Positions 9,962-18,615 of a stretch of DNA of 32,615 nt are shown piece by piece (the stretch's first letter is position 1; every line of letters begins with the position of its first letter). The position numbers and the translations under genes were made by a program. The notes below the pieces were generated by a model. The model was not told where the DNA came from. It worked only from the letters and a program-made list of their open reading frames with translations, and did no database searches. The stretch lies in NCBI GenBank assembly GCA_947474005.1, contig CANJHI010000050.1, forward strand, positions 1-32,615, read 5' to 3'. This DNA is from Alphaproteobacteria bacterium. Its GTDB lineage: Bacteria; Pseudomonadota; Alphaproteobacteria; Reyranellales; Reyranellaceae.

Positions 9962-11610
9962 CCGTTCCGTCGGCCGACGAGCTTCTGTTTCTCGCCCTTG
10001 GGGGTGCCGGCGAGATCGGCATGAATCTCAATCTCTATGGCCATGCCGGCAAGTGGTTGATGCTCGATCTCGGCATCGCCTTCGGCGACGATTCCATGCC
10101 GGGTGTCGAGGTCATCATGCCCGATCCCGGTTTCATCGAGGAGCGGCGCAAGGACCTGGTCGGCATCGTACTGACGCACGCGCATGAGGATCATCTGGGC
10201 GCCGTGGCAGATCTTTGGCCGAGGCTGAAGGCTCCGGTATACGCCACCCCGTTCGCGGCCTCGGTGCTACGGCGCAAGCTCACGCAAGCCGGCCTGGTCG
10301 ACGACGTCCGGATCACGGAAATCCCGCTGCGTGGCAAATTTAGCCTTGGTCCGTTCGACCTCGAGATGATCACCATGACGCATTCGATCCTCGAGCCGAA
10401 TGGATTGGCTATCCGGACCAAGTTCGGCACCATCTTCCACACCGGCGACTGGAAGATCGATCCCGAGCCGCTGATCGGCGACCTGACCGACGAGGCGCTG
10501 CTGAAGCGCATTGGCGACGAGGGCGTGCTGGCGATGGTCTGCGACAGCACCAACGTCTTCGTCGAGGGCGAAGCGGGCTCCGAAGCCATGGTGCGGACCA
10601 ATCTCAAGAAGCTGATCAAGGGACGGAAGGGGCGCATTGCCGTCACCTGCTTTGCTTCCAACCTAGCGCGCGTCGAAAGCATCGCGCTGGCAGCGGTCGC
10701 TGCAGGCCGCCATCCCGTTCTGTCCGGTCCGGCGCTGCTGCGCATGATCGAGGCGGCGCAGGAATGCGGCTACATGCTCGACTTTCCCGAATGTGTCAGC
10801 CCGCAGGACGGGGCCTATTTGCCAAAGGACAAGGTGCTGTTCATCTGCACTGGCAGCCAGGGCGAGATGCGGGCGTCGATGGCCAAGATCGCCAACGATG
10901 AGCACCGCGACATCGTCCTTGAGGAGGGCGACACGGCGATCTTCTCGTCGCGCGTCATCCCTGGAAACGAGCGCTCCGTGGGACGCCTGCAGAACGCCCT
11001 GATGGCCCGCGGCGTCGAGGTCATTACCGACCGCGAGGCCGATATCCACGTTTCTGGCCACCCCGCACGCGATGAACTCGTGCGGGTCTACCAGTGGGTG
11101 CGTCCCAGGATCGCCTTGCCGGTCCATGGCGAGGTCCGCCACATGGTCGAGCACGCAGCCCTTGCGCGGGCCTGCCAAGTGCCGGAGACGATCGTGGCGC
11201 CCAATGGCACCCTGGTCCGGCTGGCGCCGGGGCCGGCTGAGATCATCAACCATGTGCCGGTGGGGCGGCTGGCCCGCGACGGCGACGGTCTGGTGCCGCT
11301 CGATGGTGGTGTGTTGCGCGAGCGGCGCAAGTTGCTGTGGAACGGTGCGGCCGCCGCCACCCTGGTGATCGATGGCAAGGGCCGGGCCGTGGCGCCGCCC
11401 AAGGTGTCGCTGCGGGGTATCGAGGACGAGGGCGGTGCGCTTGCCGGGGCGATTGTCGCGGGGCTGCGCGAGATGCTGGCCGATCTCAGCCCGTCCGAGC
11501 GAGGTGACGACAAGCGGATCGAGGAGGCTTCCCGCCAGGCTGTCCGGCGCGTCGTGCGCGCGCACCTTGGCAAGAAGCCGTTGACGGACGTTCACATCGT
11601 CCGCATCTAA
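9958..11610 (+). CDS. rnj: Ribonuclease J
   Basis: RNase J is a metallo-beta-lactamase/beta-CASP nuclease with 5'-3' exonuclease and endonuclease activity in RNA decay and rRNA maturation. I place the start at ATG 9958, overlapping the coaX stop by 4 nt, which gives 550 residues, the usual length. The frame stays open upstream but only across coaX. The zinc motif HAHEDH occupies residues 74-79, with downstream metal-site regions TMTHSILEPNGLAI, FHTGDWKID and CDSTNVF. The beta-CASP segment includes CTGSQGEMRASM and the VSGHPARDEL and LPVHGEVRHM motifs. A C-terminal domain of about 100 residues follows. Confidence 0.95.
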   Translation: MTVPSADELLFLALGGAGEIGMNLNLYGHAGKWLMLDLGIAFGDDSMPGVEVIMPDPGFIEERRKDLVGIVLTHAHEDHLGAVADLWPRLKAPVYATPFAASVLRRKLTQAGLVDDVRITEIPLRGKFSLGPFDLEMITMTHSILEPNGLAIRTKFGTIFHTGDWKIDPEPLIGDLTDEALLKRIGDEGVLAMVCDSTNVFVEGEAGSEAMVRTNLKKLIKGRKGRIAVTCFASNLARVESIALAAVAAGRHPVLSGPALLRMIEAAQECGYMLDFPECVSPQDGAYLPKDKVLFICTGSQGEMRASMAKIANDEHRDIVLEEGDTAIFSSRVIPGNERSVGRLQNALMARGVEVITDREADIHVSGHPARDELVRVYQWVRPRIALPVHGEVRHMVEHAALARACQVPETIVAPNGTLVRLAPGPAEIINHVPVGRLARDGDGLVPLDGGVLRERRKLLWNGAAAATLVIDGKGRAVAPPKVSLRGIEDEGGALAGAIVAGLREMLADLSPSERGDDKRIEEASRQAVRRVVRAHLGKKPLTDVHIVRI

Positions 11611-11635
11611 GCTGCGAGGTTACCCGGAGAGCCTG

Positions 11636-12040
11636 ATGATTGGACGCCTGAACCACATCGCCATCGCTGTGCCAGACTTGGCCAAGGCCTCGGAACTCTA
11701 CCGCACCGTGATGGGCGCCAAGGTGAGCGCCCCCAAGGAGCAGCCGGCGCACGGCGTGACCGTGGTGTTCGTGGAACTGCCCAACACCAAGATCGAACTG
11801 CTGCATCCGCTGGGCGAGAAATCGCCGATCGCCAATTTCCTCGCCCGCAACGCTGACGGCGGCATCCACCATGTCTGCTACGAGGTCGAGGACATCTATG
11901 CTGCGCGTGACAAGCTCAAGTCCCAGGGCGCCCGCGTGCTGGGCGATGGCGAGCCCAAGATCGGCGCCCATGACAAGCCTGTCCTGTTTCTGCATCCCAA
12001 GGACTTCACCGGGACTCTGATCGAACTCGAACAAGTGTGA
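11636..12040 (+). CDS. mce: Methylmalonyl-CoA epimerase
   Basis: This VOC-fold enzyme interconverts (2S)- and (2R)-methylmalonyl-CoA between propionyl-CoA carboxylase and methylmalonyl-CoA mutase. The 134-residue protein has two betaalphabetabetabeta halves. Candidate metal ligands are seen in NHIAIAVPDL (His 7), GGIHHVCYEV and GTLIELEQV. PKDFTGTLIELEQ is a family-typical ending. A GGAG site lies 7 nt before the ATG. The gene follows rnj after 25 nt and precedes the DUF1467 gene by 13 nt, so it probably belongs to the same transcript. Confidence 0.93.
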   Translation: MIGRLNHIAIAVPDLAKASELYRTVMGAKVSAPKEQPAHGVTVVFVELPNTKIELLHPLGEKSPIANFLARNADGGIHHVCYEVEDIYAARDKLKSQGARVLGDGEPKIGAHDKPVLFLHPKDFTGTLIELEQV

Positions 12041-12053
12041 GGAGGGCCGCGCC

Positions 12054-12302
12054 GTGAGCTGGGCGACTGGCGTCATGGTCTACATCGTCCTCTGGTGGAC
12101 GGTGCTGTTTGCCGTCCTGCCGCTGGGTGTCCGTCGGGTCGAAAAGCCCGGCAAGGGCGAGGAGCACGGGGCTCCGGAACGGCCAGAATTGGTCCGCAAG
12201 GCGATCATCACGTCGGTCGTCGCGGCCGTGTTCTGGCTGGCCTTTTTTGCTCTACACCAGGCAGATGTCTTCAGCTTCCGCAGGGTGGTCGATGGAAGTT
12301 AA
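12054..12302 (+). CDS. DUF1467 family small membrane protein
   Basis: This is an 82-residue protein of unknown function with two predicted membrane helices, roughly residues 4-25 and 48-67, separated by a charged loop rich in Lys and Glu. The sequence WWTVLFAVLPLGVR in the first helix and the layout match the DUF1467 family, which I know mainly from alphaproteobacteria. It starts at GTG 12054 with a GAGGAGG ribosome site 7 nt upstream. Its position directly after mce is consistent with co-transcription, but gives no function. It appears to be the last gene of the long nuo-led run. Confidence 0.85.
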   Translation: MSWATGVMVYIVLWWTVLFAVLPLGVRRVEKPGKGEEHGAPERPELVRKAIITSVVAAVFWLAFFALHQADVFSFRRVVDGS

Positions 12303-12335
12303 TCTAGTTTCTTAGGAAACTTGATTAAGATATTG

Positions 12336-12370
12336 AATAAAAAAGGAAACGGCGGGCTTTTGGCCCGCCG
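12336..12370 (-). terminator. Rho-independent terminator of the permease transcript
   Basis: A perfect 8-bp GC-rich stem (CGGCGGGC at 12350-12357 with GCCCGCCG at 12363-12370) closes a 5-nt loop. On the minus strand it is followed by TTTCCTTTTTTATT, a good U-tract. On the plus strand the following bases are only CTCTTCTACC, so termination of the nuo-DUF1467 transcript there would be weaker. It is the natural end of leftward transcription from the permease or from the candidate RNA. Confidence 0.75.
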
Positions 12371-12546
12371 CTCTTCTACCCCGAAACTCGTCGTTCGGCG
12401 GCTTTTAAGCCGCTCTCCTCCCTAAACTCGGGCAGCGCCCAAGAGAAAGGCTCTTTAGCGTGGCCCCAGAGCCTTGCCAAGACCTTTTCTTTCGATCGTC
12501 AGGCCTCCACCGAACAATTGTTAGGGTGGCAGGTCGTTCGACGACA
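12340..12546 (-). ncRNA. Candidate structured small RNA or 3' UTR, hairpin-rich
   Basis: No credible protein is encoded between the DUF1467 stop (12302) and the permease stop (12573). The region contains a row of inverted repeats: GTCGT/ACGAC at 12533-12545, CCACC/GGTGG at 12507-12529, an 8-bp stem at 12447-12475, a 7-bp stem at 12427-12443, a GC-rich stem at 12398-12413 and the terminator stem at 12350-12370. In the stem at 12427-12443 the outer position pairs as G-U on the minus strand but is a C-A mismatch on the plus strand, which favours the minus strand. It may be the 3' UTR of the permease mRNA or a separate RNA. I could not match it to 6S, tmRNA, SRP or RNase P RNA. Confidence 0.3.
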
Positions 12547-12572
12547 AACAAATTTCCCTACCGAATTCCTGA

Positions 12573-13865
12573 TCATCCGATGACCACATACTTGATCACA
12601 AACAGGACAGCGAGAATGGCCACGGCGGGATGGACGTCACGGTAGCGACCTGCCGCGACTTTGATACCGGCGTACGAAATGAATCCGAAGGCGATGCCGT
12701 CGGCAATCGAGAAGGTGAACGGCATCGCGAGCGCGGTGATGACTGCGGGCGCCGCCTCGGTGATGTCGTTCCACTCCACTTCAGTAAGGCCTCGCGCCAT
12801 CAGACAGGCGACGTAGAGCAGCGCAGGTGCCGTCGCGTACGCAGGGATGGAGCCGGCCAACGGCGCGACGAACAACGCGAGCAGGAAGAGGATACCGACG
12901 GTCGCTGCCGTAAGTCCTGTCCGGCCGCCGGCATTGATGCCCGACGCACTCTCGATGTAGCTCGTGGTCGTCGACGTGCCGACAGCGGCACCAATCATGG
13001 CCGCGGCACTGTCCGAGATCAGCGCGCCCCTGAGCCGCGGAACGGTACCGTCTGGTCGCATGAAGCCGCCTCGATGGGCCAGTGCGATCAACGTTCCGGT
13101 GTTGTCGAACAGGTCGACGAACAGGAAGGCAAAAACCACGGTTACCAGCCCCACCTTGAGGGCGCCGGCGAGGTCCATCTGGAGAAACACGGGGGCGATC
13201 GAGGGCGGCAGATCGAAGATGCCTTCGAACTTCTGCTGACCGGCCAGGATCGAGACAATGGTCACGGCCAGGATGCCGATGATGACGCCGCCCATGACGC
13301 GGCGGTATTCGAGCGCCACGATCAGGGCAAAGCCCAGCGCTGCCATTATGACGGGCCAGCTGGTCAGCTTGCCGTGCATGACGAGGGTTTCCGGATTGGC
13401 GACGACAATGCCGGCGTTCTTGAGAGCGATCAGGGCGAGAAACAGGCCGATGCCGGCAGCGATCGCCATTTTGAGCGATTTCGGGATGGCGTTGACGATC
13501 CATTCGCGGATCGGCAGTACGCTGATGACGAAGAAGATGATGCCCGAAAAGAACACGCAACCCAGGGCCACCTGCCAAGTGTACCCCATGCCGCCTACGA
13601 CGCCGAAAGCGAAGTAGGCGTTCAGGCCCATGCCCGGGGCAAGCGCAATTGGGTAGTTGGCAAGGAAAGCCATGAGCATGCAGCCGATGGCGGCGGCTAC
13701 GCAGGTGGCAGTGAATACCGCGCCGAACGGCATTTTGGCAGCGCTGAGAATTGCCGGGTTGACGAAGATGATGTAGGCCATCGTCAGGAAGGTCGTGATA
13801 CCGGCCACGACCTCGGTCCGGACATTGGTCCGATTCTCGCTCAGCTTGAAAATCTGCTCGAGCAT
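12573..13865 (-). CDS. NCS2 family purine permease (AzgA-like)
   Basis: This is an inner-membrane permease, probably a proton symporter for adenine, guanine or hypoxanthine. From ATG 13865 it has 430 residues, the usual AzgA/PbuG length, with about 12 or more hydrophobic segments. Family signatures are [17 protein letters not shown] at the N-terminus, [20 protein letters not shown], and [27 protein letters not shown] ribosome site at 13872-13878 lies 6 nt upstream and decides the start; the open frame continues 17 codons further without support. It is the only minus-strand gene and interrupts the + strand run, so it may be an insertion into an older gene order. The exact purine transported is not evident. 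Confidence 0.9.
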   Translation of the reverse strand: MLEQIFKLSENRTNVRTEVVAGITTFLTMAYIIFVNPAILSAAKMPFGAVFTATCVAAAIGCMLMAFLANYPIALAPGMGLNAYFAFGVVGGMGYTWQVALGCVFFSGIIFFVISVLPIREWIVNAIPKSLKMAIAAGIGLFLALIALKNAGIVVANPETLVMHGKLTSWPVIMAALGFALIVALEYRRVMGGVIIGILAVTIVSILAGQQKFEGIFDLPPSIAPVFLQMDLAGALKVGLVTVVFAFLFVDLFDNTGTLIALAHRGGFMRPDGTVPRLRGALISDSAAAMIGAAVGTSTTTSYIESASGINAGGRTGLTAATVGILFLLALFVAPLAGSIPAYATAPALLYVACLMARGLTEVEWNDITEAAPAVITALAMPFTFSIADGIAFGFISYAGIKVAAGRYRDVHPAVAILAVLFVIKYVVIG

Positions 13866-13938
13866 TGTCGTCTCCCCCTGAAGTCGCGCTGAGTGTGCGG
13901 GCATTGCCCTGTGCAAAACCAGCCAGCAGCGGCCAAGT

Positions 13939-13967
13939 TTGCCTTTGCAAGACCTGTTCCCTACAGT
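13939..13967 (+). promoter_or_regulatory. Possible sigma-70 promoter for proS
   Basis: TTGCCT (13939-13944) and TACAGT (13962-13967) are separated by 17 nt and lie 41 nt before the proS ATG, in the 143-bp spacer between divergent genes. Both hexamers deviate from consensus, so this is a weak prediction. I could not find an equally convincing promoter for the permease on the other strand. Confidence 0.35.
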
Positions 13968-14008
13968 CCGCCACCAGCCCGGACGCCCCGAACGAGGACC
14001 GATTCAGC

Positions 14009-15322
14009 ATGCGGATGAGCCAGTATTTCCTGCCGACCTTGAAGGAGAATCCGGCCGAGGCGCAGATCGTGTCGCACCGTTTGATGCTGCGTGCCGGCCT
14101 CGTTCGCCAGACCAGCGCCGGCATCTACGCCTGGCTGCCGCTCGGCTTCCGTGTCCTCAAGAACATCGAGCGGATCGTGCGCGAAGAGCAGGACGCCGCG
14201 GGCGCACAGGAAGTCCTGATGCCGACCATCCAGTCGGCTGACCTGTGGCGTGAAAGCGGGCGCTATGACGCCTACGGGCCGGAAATGCTGCGCATCAAGG
14301 ACCGGCACGACCGTGACATGCTGTTCGGGCCGACCAATGAGGAGATGATCACCGTCCTCTTCCGTGACGGCGTGAAAAGCTATCGCGACCTGCCGAAGAA
14401 CCTCTATCACATCCAGTGGAAATTCCGGGACGAGGTGCGGCCCCGCTTCGGCGTCATGCGTGGGCGCGAATTCCTGATGAAGGACAACTATTCGTTCGAC
14501 ATCGACAGGGCAGGCGCCATCCGCTCCTACAACAACATGTTCGTGGCTTACCTGCGCACTTTTGCTCGTATGGGCCTCAAGGCGATCCCGATGCGCGCCG
14601 ACACCGGCCCGATCGGCGGCGATCTCAGCCATGAATTCATCATCCTGGCGGAAACGGGTGAAAGCGCCGTGTTCTGCCACAAGGGCCTGATCGACAAGGA
14701 CATCCTGGGCCGCACGATAGATTACGCGGACGACTTGCAGCCGATCGTGAACGAATGGACGTCGCTCTATGCGGCGACCGACGAGAAGCACGACAAGGAT
14801 GCCTTCGAGAAGATCCCAGAAGGCGAGCGCCTTGCTGCGCGAGGGATCGAAGTCGGCCACATTTTCAACTTCGGGACCAAGTACTCGAAGCCGATGAATG
14901 CAGTGGTGGCCGGTCCCGGCGGCGAGCAGATCACGGTCGAGATGGGCTCCTATGGCATTGGCGTGTCGCGCCTTGTCGGCGGCATCATCGAGGCGAGCCA
15001 TGACGCGGCCGGCATCGTCTGGCCGGAGTCCGTGGCGCCCTTCAAGGTAGCCATCGTCAACCTGAAGCCCGACGACGGCAACGTCATGGGTGCATGCGTG
15101 AAGCTTTACGATGCCCTGCAGGCCAAGGGCGTGGCCGTGCTGCACGACGATCGAGACCTGCGTCCGGGCGCCAAGTTTGCCGACATGGACCTGATCGGCA
15201 CACCCTGGCAGATCATCGTTGGTCCCAAGGGGCTGGCTGCCGGCAAGGTCGAGCTCAAGAACCGCAAGACCGGCGTGCGTGAGGAATTGCCGATCGATCA
15301 GCTCGCCCAACGGTTTGGCTGA
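14009..15322 (+). CDS. proS: Prolyl-tRNA synthetase (short alphaproteobacterial type)
   Basis: ProRS charges tRNA-Pro. The chosen ATG at 14009 gives 437 residues, with GAGGA about 10 nt upstream; an in-frame ATG at 14015 is an alternative. Class II motifs are visible: [20 protein letters not shown] (motif 1), [21 protein letters not shown] (motif 2) and [15 protein letters not shown] (motif 3), followed by the anticodon-binding domain with [21 protein letters not shown]. The large editing insert found in the roughly 570-residue E. coli-type enzyme is absent, as expected for the alphaproteobacterial subfamily. lolC follows after 20 nt. Confidence 0.95.
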   Translation: MRMSQYFLPTLKENPAEAQIVSHRLMLRAGLVRQTSAGIYAWLPLGFRVLKNIERIVREEQDAAGAQEVLMPTIQSADLWRESGRYDAYGPEMLRIKDRHDRDMLFGPTNEEMITVLFRDGVKSYRDLPKNLYHIQWKFRDEVRPRFGVMRGREFLMKDNYSFDIDRAGAIRSYNNMFVAYLRTFARMGLKAIPMRADTGPIGGDLSHEFIILAETGESAVFCHKGLIDKDILGRTIDYADDLQPIVNEWTSLYAATDEKHDKDAFEKIPEGERLAARGIEVGHIFNFGTKYSKPMNAVVAGPGGEQITVEMGSYGIGVSRLVGGIIEASHDAAGIVWPESVAPFKVAIVNLKPDDGNVMGACVKLYDALQAKGVAVLHDDRDLRPGAKFADMDLIGTPWQIIVGPKGLAAGKVELKNRKTGVREELPIDQLAQRFG

Positions 15323-15342
15323 AGCGGAGGACACCGCTCGTC

Positions 15343-16656
15343 ATGGCCTTCGCCACCGTCGAACGCCTGATCGCCTTCCGATATCTGCGGGCGCGCCGGG
15401 AAGAGGGGTTCATCTCGGTGATCGCCGGCTTCTCGCTGGTCGGCATCATGCTGGGTGTCGGCACCTTGATCGTGGTCATGGCCGTGATGAACGGCTTCCG
15501 AGTCGAAATGCTGAAGCAGATGTCGGGCATCAGCGGCCAGCTCGGCGTCCAGGGTAGCCGCGACGGGCTGGACGTCACGCCCGATCTCCTGGCCCGTATC
15601 AAAGCGGTACCTGGTATCGTCAGCGCGACGCAATCTGCCGAGGGCCAGGTCATGGCAGTCGTCGGAGATCGCGTTCGGGGCGTCATTCTGCGTGGCATGC
15701 GGCCAGAGGATTTCCAGGCCCGCCTCCCGCTGGCGGCCGCGATTGACGGCCCGCCCGGAGTCCGAGAGCGCTATCGAGGTCTGTGCCGTAGCGACGACGA
15801 CAAGCCCATCGAGTGGGGCACGCTGAAGGGATTTGGCGACGATTTCTCGGTGGCGATCGGTCGGCGGCTGGCGGATCTTCTGGGACTCAAGGTCGGCGAC
15901 AGGGTGCAACTCGTGTCGCCGGTCTCGGTGGCGACGCCGCTCGGTGTCATGCCACGGTCGGTGTCGGCCGGCGTATCGGCGATTTTCTGCGCCGGCATGT
16001 ACGACTACGACGCCAATTTCATCTACGCGCCGCTCACGGACGTCCAACGCCTTCTCGGCCTCGGCAGCAAGGTGACGGGAATCGAAGTCTTCGTCGGCGA
16101 CGATGCTTCGCTTTCTGACAGCCGCCGTCTGGTGTCACAAGCCGTCGGCCTTCAAGGCTGGGTGTTCGACTGGTTCCAGGCCAATGTCAGTTTCTTCTCG
16201 GCGGTTCAGGCGCAAACCAACGTGATGTTCCTGGTGCTGACGCTGATCGTACTGGTGGCGGCATTCAACATCGTGTCCAGCCTCGTCATGCTCGTGCGCA
16301 CCAAGACCGCCGATATCGCCATCCTGCGCACTATGGGAGCCAGCCGCGGCGCCATCCTGCGCGTCTTCTTGATCGATGGCCTGGTGATCGGTGGGGCGGG
16401 CACGATCATCGGTGTCGTCCTGGGGCTCGCCTTCGCGCGCAACATCGAAGCGATTCGCCAATGGTTGCAGAACACCTTCGGCCTCGTCCTGTTCGATGAG
16501 ACACTCTATCTGCTTGCCGAAATGCCCTCGCAAATCGAGTGGATGGAAGTGGCGGTGATCGCAGGCATGGCTCTGGTGTTTGCCTTGCTGGCTTCTCTCT
16601 ATCCGGCCTGGCGGGCATCGCGCCTCGATCCGGTTGAAGGTCTGCGCCGTGAGTGA
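15343..16656 (+). CDS. lolC: Lipoprotein-releasing ABC transporter permease, first copy
   Basis: This is a permease of the Lol system, which extracts lipoproteins from the inner membrane and passes them to LolA. The 437-residue protein has the MacB/LolC layout: an N-terminal helix (GFSLVGIMLGVGTLIVVMAVM), a periplasmic domain of about 230 residues, then three C-terminal helices beginning near residue 290 (NVMFLVLTLIVLVAAFNIV), and the ending YPAWRASRLDPVEGLR. The cytoplasmic [15 protein letters not shown] loop contacts the ATPase in related systems. It is clearly paralogous to the next gene. Whether it is LolC-like or LolE-like, or both are hybrids, cannot be settled by eye, so the symbol is a convenience. 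Confidence 0.88.
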   Translation: MAFATVERLIAFRYLRARREEGFISVIAGFSLVGIMLGVGTLIVVMAVMNGFRVEMLKQMSGISGQLGVQGSRDGLDVTPDLLARIKAVPGIVSATQSAEGQVMAVVGDRVRGVILRGMRPEDFQARLPLAAAIDGPPGVRERYRGLCRSDDDKPIEWGTLKGFGDDFSVAIGRRLADLLGLKVGDRVQLVSPVSVATPLGVMPRSVSAGVSAIFCAGMYDYDANFIYAPLTDVQRLLGLGSKVTGIEVFVGDDASLSDSRRLVSQAVGLQGWVFDWFQANVSFFSAVQAQTNVMFLVLTLIVLVAAFNIVSSLVMLVRTKTADIAILRTMGASRGAILRVFLIDGLVIGGAGTIIGVVLGLAFARNIEAIRQWLQNTFGLVLFDETLYLLAEMPSQIEWMEVAVIAGMALVFALLASLYPAWRASRLDPVEGLRRE

Positions 16657-17908
16657 CCGGGCACCTGCTGTCGAGCGCTGGCTTGCGTGGCGCTATCTGG
16701 CCACCCGTCAACGGGAGGGCTTCGTCTCGTTCATCGCCATATTCTCGCTCATCGGCGTGGCCCTCGGTGTGGCGACACTGATCGTCGTCTTGTCCGTCAT
16801 GGGGGGATTTCGCCAACAATTGCTCGGCCGCATCATCGGCATGAACGGCCACGTCGTGATTACGGCGCAGGGTGGCATGTTGCAGGCGACGGCCGAGCTT
16901 CTGGCGAAGCTCAGGGAAACGCCGGGCGTGCGTGCCGTGCGGCCGGCTCTCGAACGCCAGGCTCTCGTCATGGCCAACAGCCTGACGCGGGGCGTTATGC
17001 TGCGCGGCGTGCGGACGGATGACCTGCTGACGCGCGACATCGTGACGAAGAATATCGTCCACGGCGAGTTGGGTGCCTTCGGCACGAAGCCCGGTGTGGT
17101 CATGGGCGAAAGGCTGCGACAGGCGTTGAACGTTGCCGCCGGCGACAAGGTCACGCTGGTCACCCACCGGCTCAACGAAAATGGCACGATTGCACCGCGC
17201 TACTCGGACTACGAGGTGCTGGCGAGTTTCATTACGCGCCGCTACGAGTTCGACGGCGCGCTGGTTTTCGTGCCGCTCGATATGCTGCAGGAGGATCTGG
17301 AGTACGGGCACAATGCGGTGAGCTCCATCGATCTCGAGCTTGCCGATCCCGCATCGGCACCGCGCGTGGCCGCCGAGCTGCGCCGGTCGCTCGGCCGCGA
17401 CGACCTGAAGATATCGGACTGGCTGGGGCTCAATGCGAGGTTCGTTGGTGCCTTGCAGGTCGAGCGCGTCATGATGTTCATCATCCTCACGTTGATCGTC
17501 GTGGTCGCGGCGATGAACGTTGTGGCGAGCTTCACCATGCTGGTCCGTGTGAAGCGTGGCAGCATCGCCATTTTGCGTACGATGGGCGCTACTCCTCGTA
17601 CGATCGTGCGGGCGTTCTTCTTGGCGGCCGCCGCGGTCGGTCTGGTGGGTACGGCAGTCGGTGCGGCTCTCGGCCTTCTGATTTGTGCAAACATGCCTTC
17701 AGTCGGCAGGCTGTTGTCAGCGATCACCGGTGCGTCGGGCGGCGGCAATGCCGAGGTCGACTTCATCACGTCCATGCCGGTGCGGGTTCAGGCGATCGAG
17801 GTGGGCATCGTCGTCGGCGTGGCCATTCTGTTGTCATTGGCAGCCGCGGCCTATCCGGCCTGGCGCAGCACCCGGGTCGACCCGGTCGAGGGGCTTCGTT
17901 ATGAGTGA
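16649..17908 (+). CDS. lolE: Lipoprotein-releasing ABC transporter permease, second copy
   Basis: This is the second Lol permease, 419 residues from GTG 16649, overlapping the previous gene by 8 nt. It has the same plan as its neighbour: N-terminal helix ([21 protein letters not shown]), periplasmic domain, three C-terminal helices starting near residue 274 ([18 protein letters not shown]), the [17 protein letters not shown] loop and the ending [16 protein letters not shown]. The upstream open frame starting at 16580 lies within the preceding gene and is not used. The two permeases probably form a heterodimer with LolD. Assignment as LolE rather than LolC is by position only. Confidence 0.87.
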   Translation: MSDRAPAVERWLAWRYLATRQREGFVSFIAIFSLIGVALGVATLIVVLSVMGGFRQQLLGRIIGMNGHVVITAQGGMLQATAELLAKLRETPGVRAVRPALERQALVMANSLTRGVMLRGVRTDDLLTRDIVTKNIVHGELGAFGTKPGVVMGERLRQALNVAAGDKVTLVTHRLNENGTIAPRYSDYEVLASFITRRYEFDGALVFVPLDMLQEDLEYGHNAVSSIDLELADPASAPRVAAELRRSLGRDDLKISDWLGLNARFVGALQVERVMMFIILTLIVVVAAMNVVASFTMLVRVKRGSIAILRTMGATPRTIVRAFFLAAAAVGLVGTAVGAALGLLICANMPSVGRLLSAITGASGGGNAEVDFITSMPVRVQAIEVGIVVGVAILLSLAAAAYPAWRSTRVDPVEGLRYE

Positions 17909-18584
17909 TCCAGCCTTTCCTCTTTCCCTGCGCGACATCAAGCGCACCTTCGTGCAGGGGGATCGCCGGCTGGAAGTGCTGAGGGGCGTCTCGCTCGACC
18001 TGCGGTCGGGCGAGATCGTGGCCCTGGTCGGCCAGTCGGGTAGCGGTAAGTCAACCTTGCTGCATATCGCGGGCCTTCTCGAGCAGCCTGACGAAGGCGA
18101 GGTCGTTGTCGACGGCAACGCGGCAGGCCGCCTCGGCGATCGGGCGCGGACAACGCTGCGCCGCCGGTTTCTGGGCTTCGTCTATCAGTATCATCACCTG
18201 TTGCCGGAATTTTCGGCGATCGAGAATGTGATGCTGCCGCAGATGCTGAACGGCCTGTCGCGCAGCGAGGCCCGTGTCCGCGCCGCCGGCCTTCTGGCGA
18301 TGGTGCAACTCAAGGAGCGCGGCGATCATCGCCCGGGTCGGCTCTCGGGCGGCGAGCAGCAACGTGTTGCCATCGCACGCGCGGTGGCGAATGCACCCCG
18401 CGTGCTGCTGGCCGACGAGCCGACGGGAAATCTCGATGCCTCCACGGCCGACATCGTTTTTCGCCAGCTTCTGGCGCTGGTGCGGGAAACTGGCATGGCG
18501 GCACTGGTGGCAACGCACAACCCGGACCTTGCCGCGCGCATGGATCGCACGGTAACGCTGAAGGAAGGCGTGCTGACGACCTGA
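17901..18584 (+). CDS. lolD: Lipoprotein-releasing ABC transporter ATP-binding protein
   Basis: LolD is the ATPase that powers lipoprotein release. From ATG 17901 it is 227 residues, the family's usual size. Walker A is GQSGSGKST (residues 44-52), the signature is [14 protein letters not shown], Walker B is [12 protein letters not shown], and the switch histidine lies in VATHN. The Q-loop region reads [18 protein letters not shown], with the LLPEF element typical of LolD. The start overlaps the preceding permease stop by 8 nt, so all three lol genes are likely translationally coupled. Confidence 0.95.
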   Translation: MSDPAFPLSLRDIKRTFVQGDRRLEVLRGVSLDLRSGEIVALVGQSGSGKSTLLHIAGLLEQPDEGEVVVDGNAAGRLGDRARTTLRRRFLGFVYQYHHLLPEFSAIENVMLPQMLNGLSRSEARVRAAGLLAMVQLKERGDHRPGRLSGGEQQRVAIARAVANAPRVLLADEPTGNLDASTADIVFRQLLALVRETGMAALVATHNPDLAARMDRTVTLKEGVLTT

Positions 18585-18615
18585 CAGTCCACAGGTTCCG
18601 GCGCGATGATGGGCC

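Noticed and set aside
12371..12546. 6S RNA, tmRNA, SRP RNA or RNase P RNA in the gap
   Set aside because: I looked for the single long rod with a central bubble (6S), the tag-coding GCNAAYGAY (tmRNA), the GGAAGGNAGC loop (SRP) and GAGGAAAGUCC (RNase P). None is present in convincing form on either strand.
12460..12645. A 61-codon plus-strand open frame in the non-coding gap
   Set aside because: It has no ribosome site and no recognisable sequence, and it runs into the 3' end of the permease on the other strand.
12630..13892. A 420-codon plus-strand open frame opposite the purine permease
   Set aside because: The minus-strand permease has complete family motifs and a good ribosome site. The plus-strand product is a hydrophilic Asp/Arg/Gly-rich shadow.
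13866..14008. Purine riboswitch upstream of the NCS2 permease
   Set aside because: The three-way junction with conserved pyrimidine-rich loops of purine riboswitches is not visible. Only a short GGGC/GCCC hairpin is seen in the leader.
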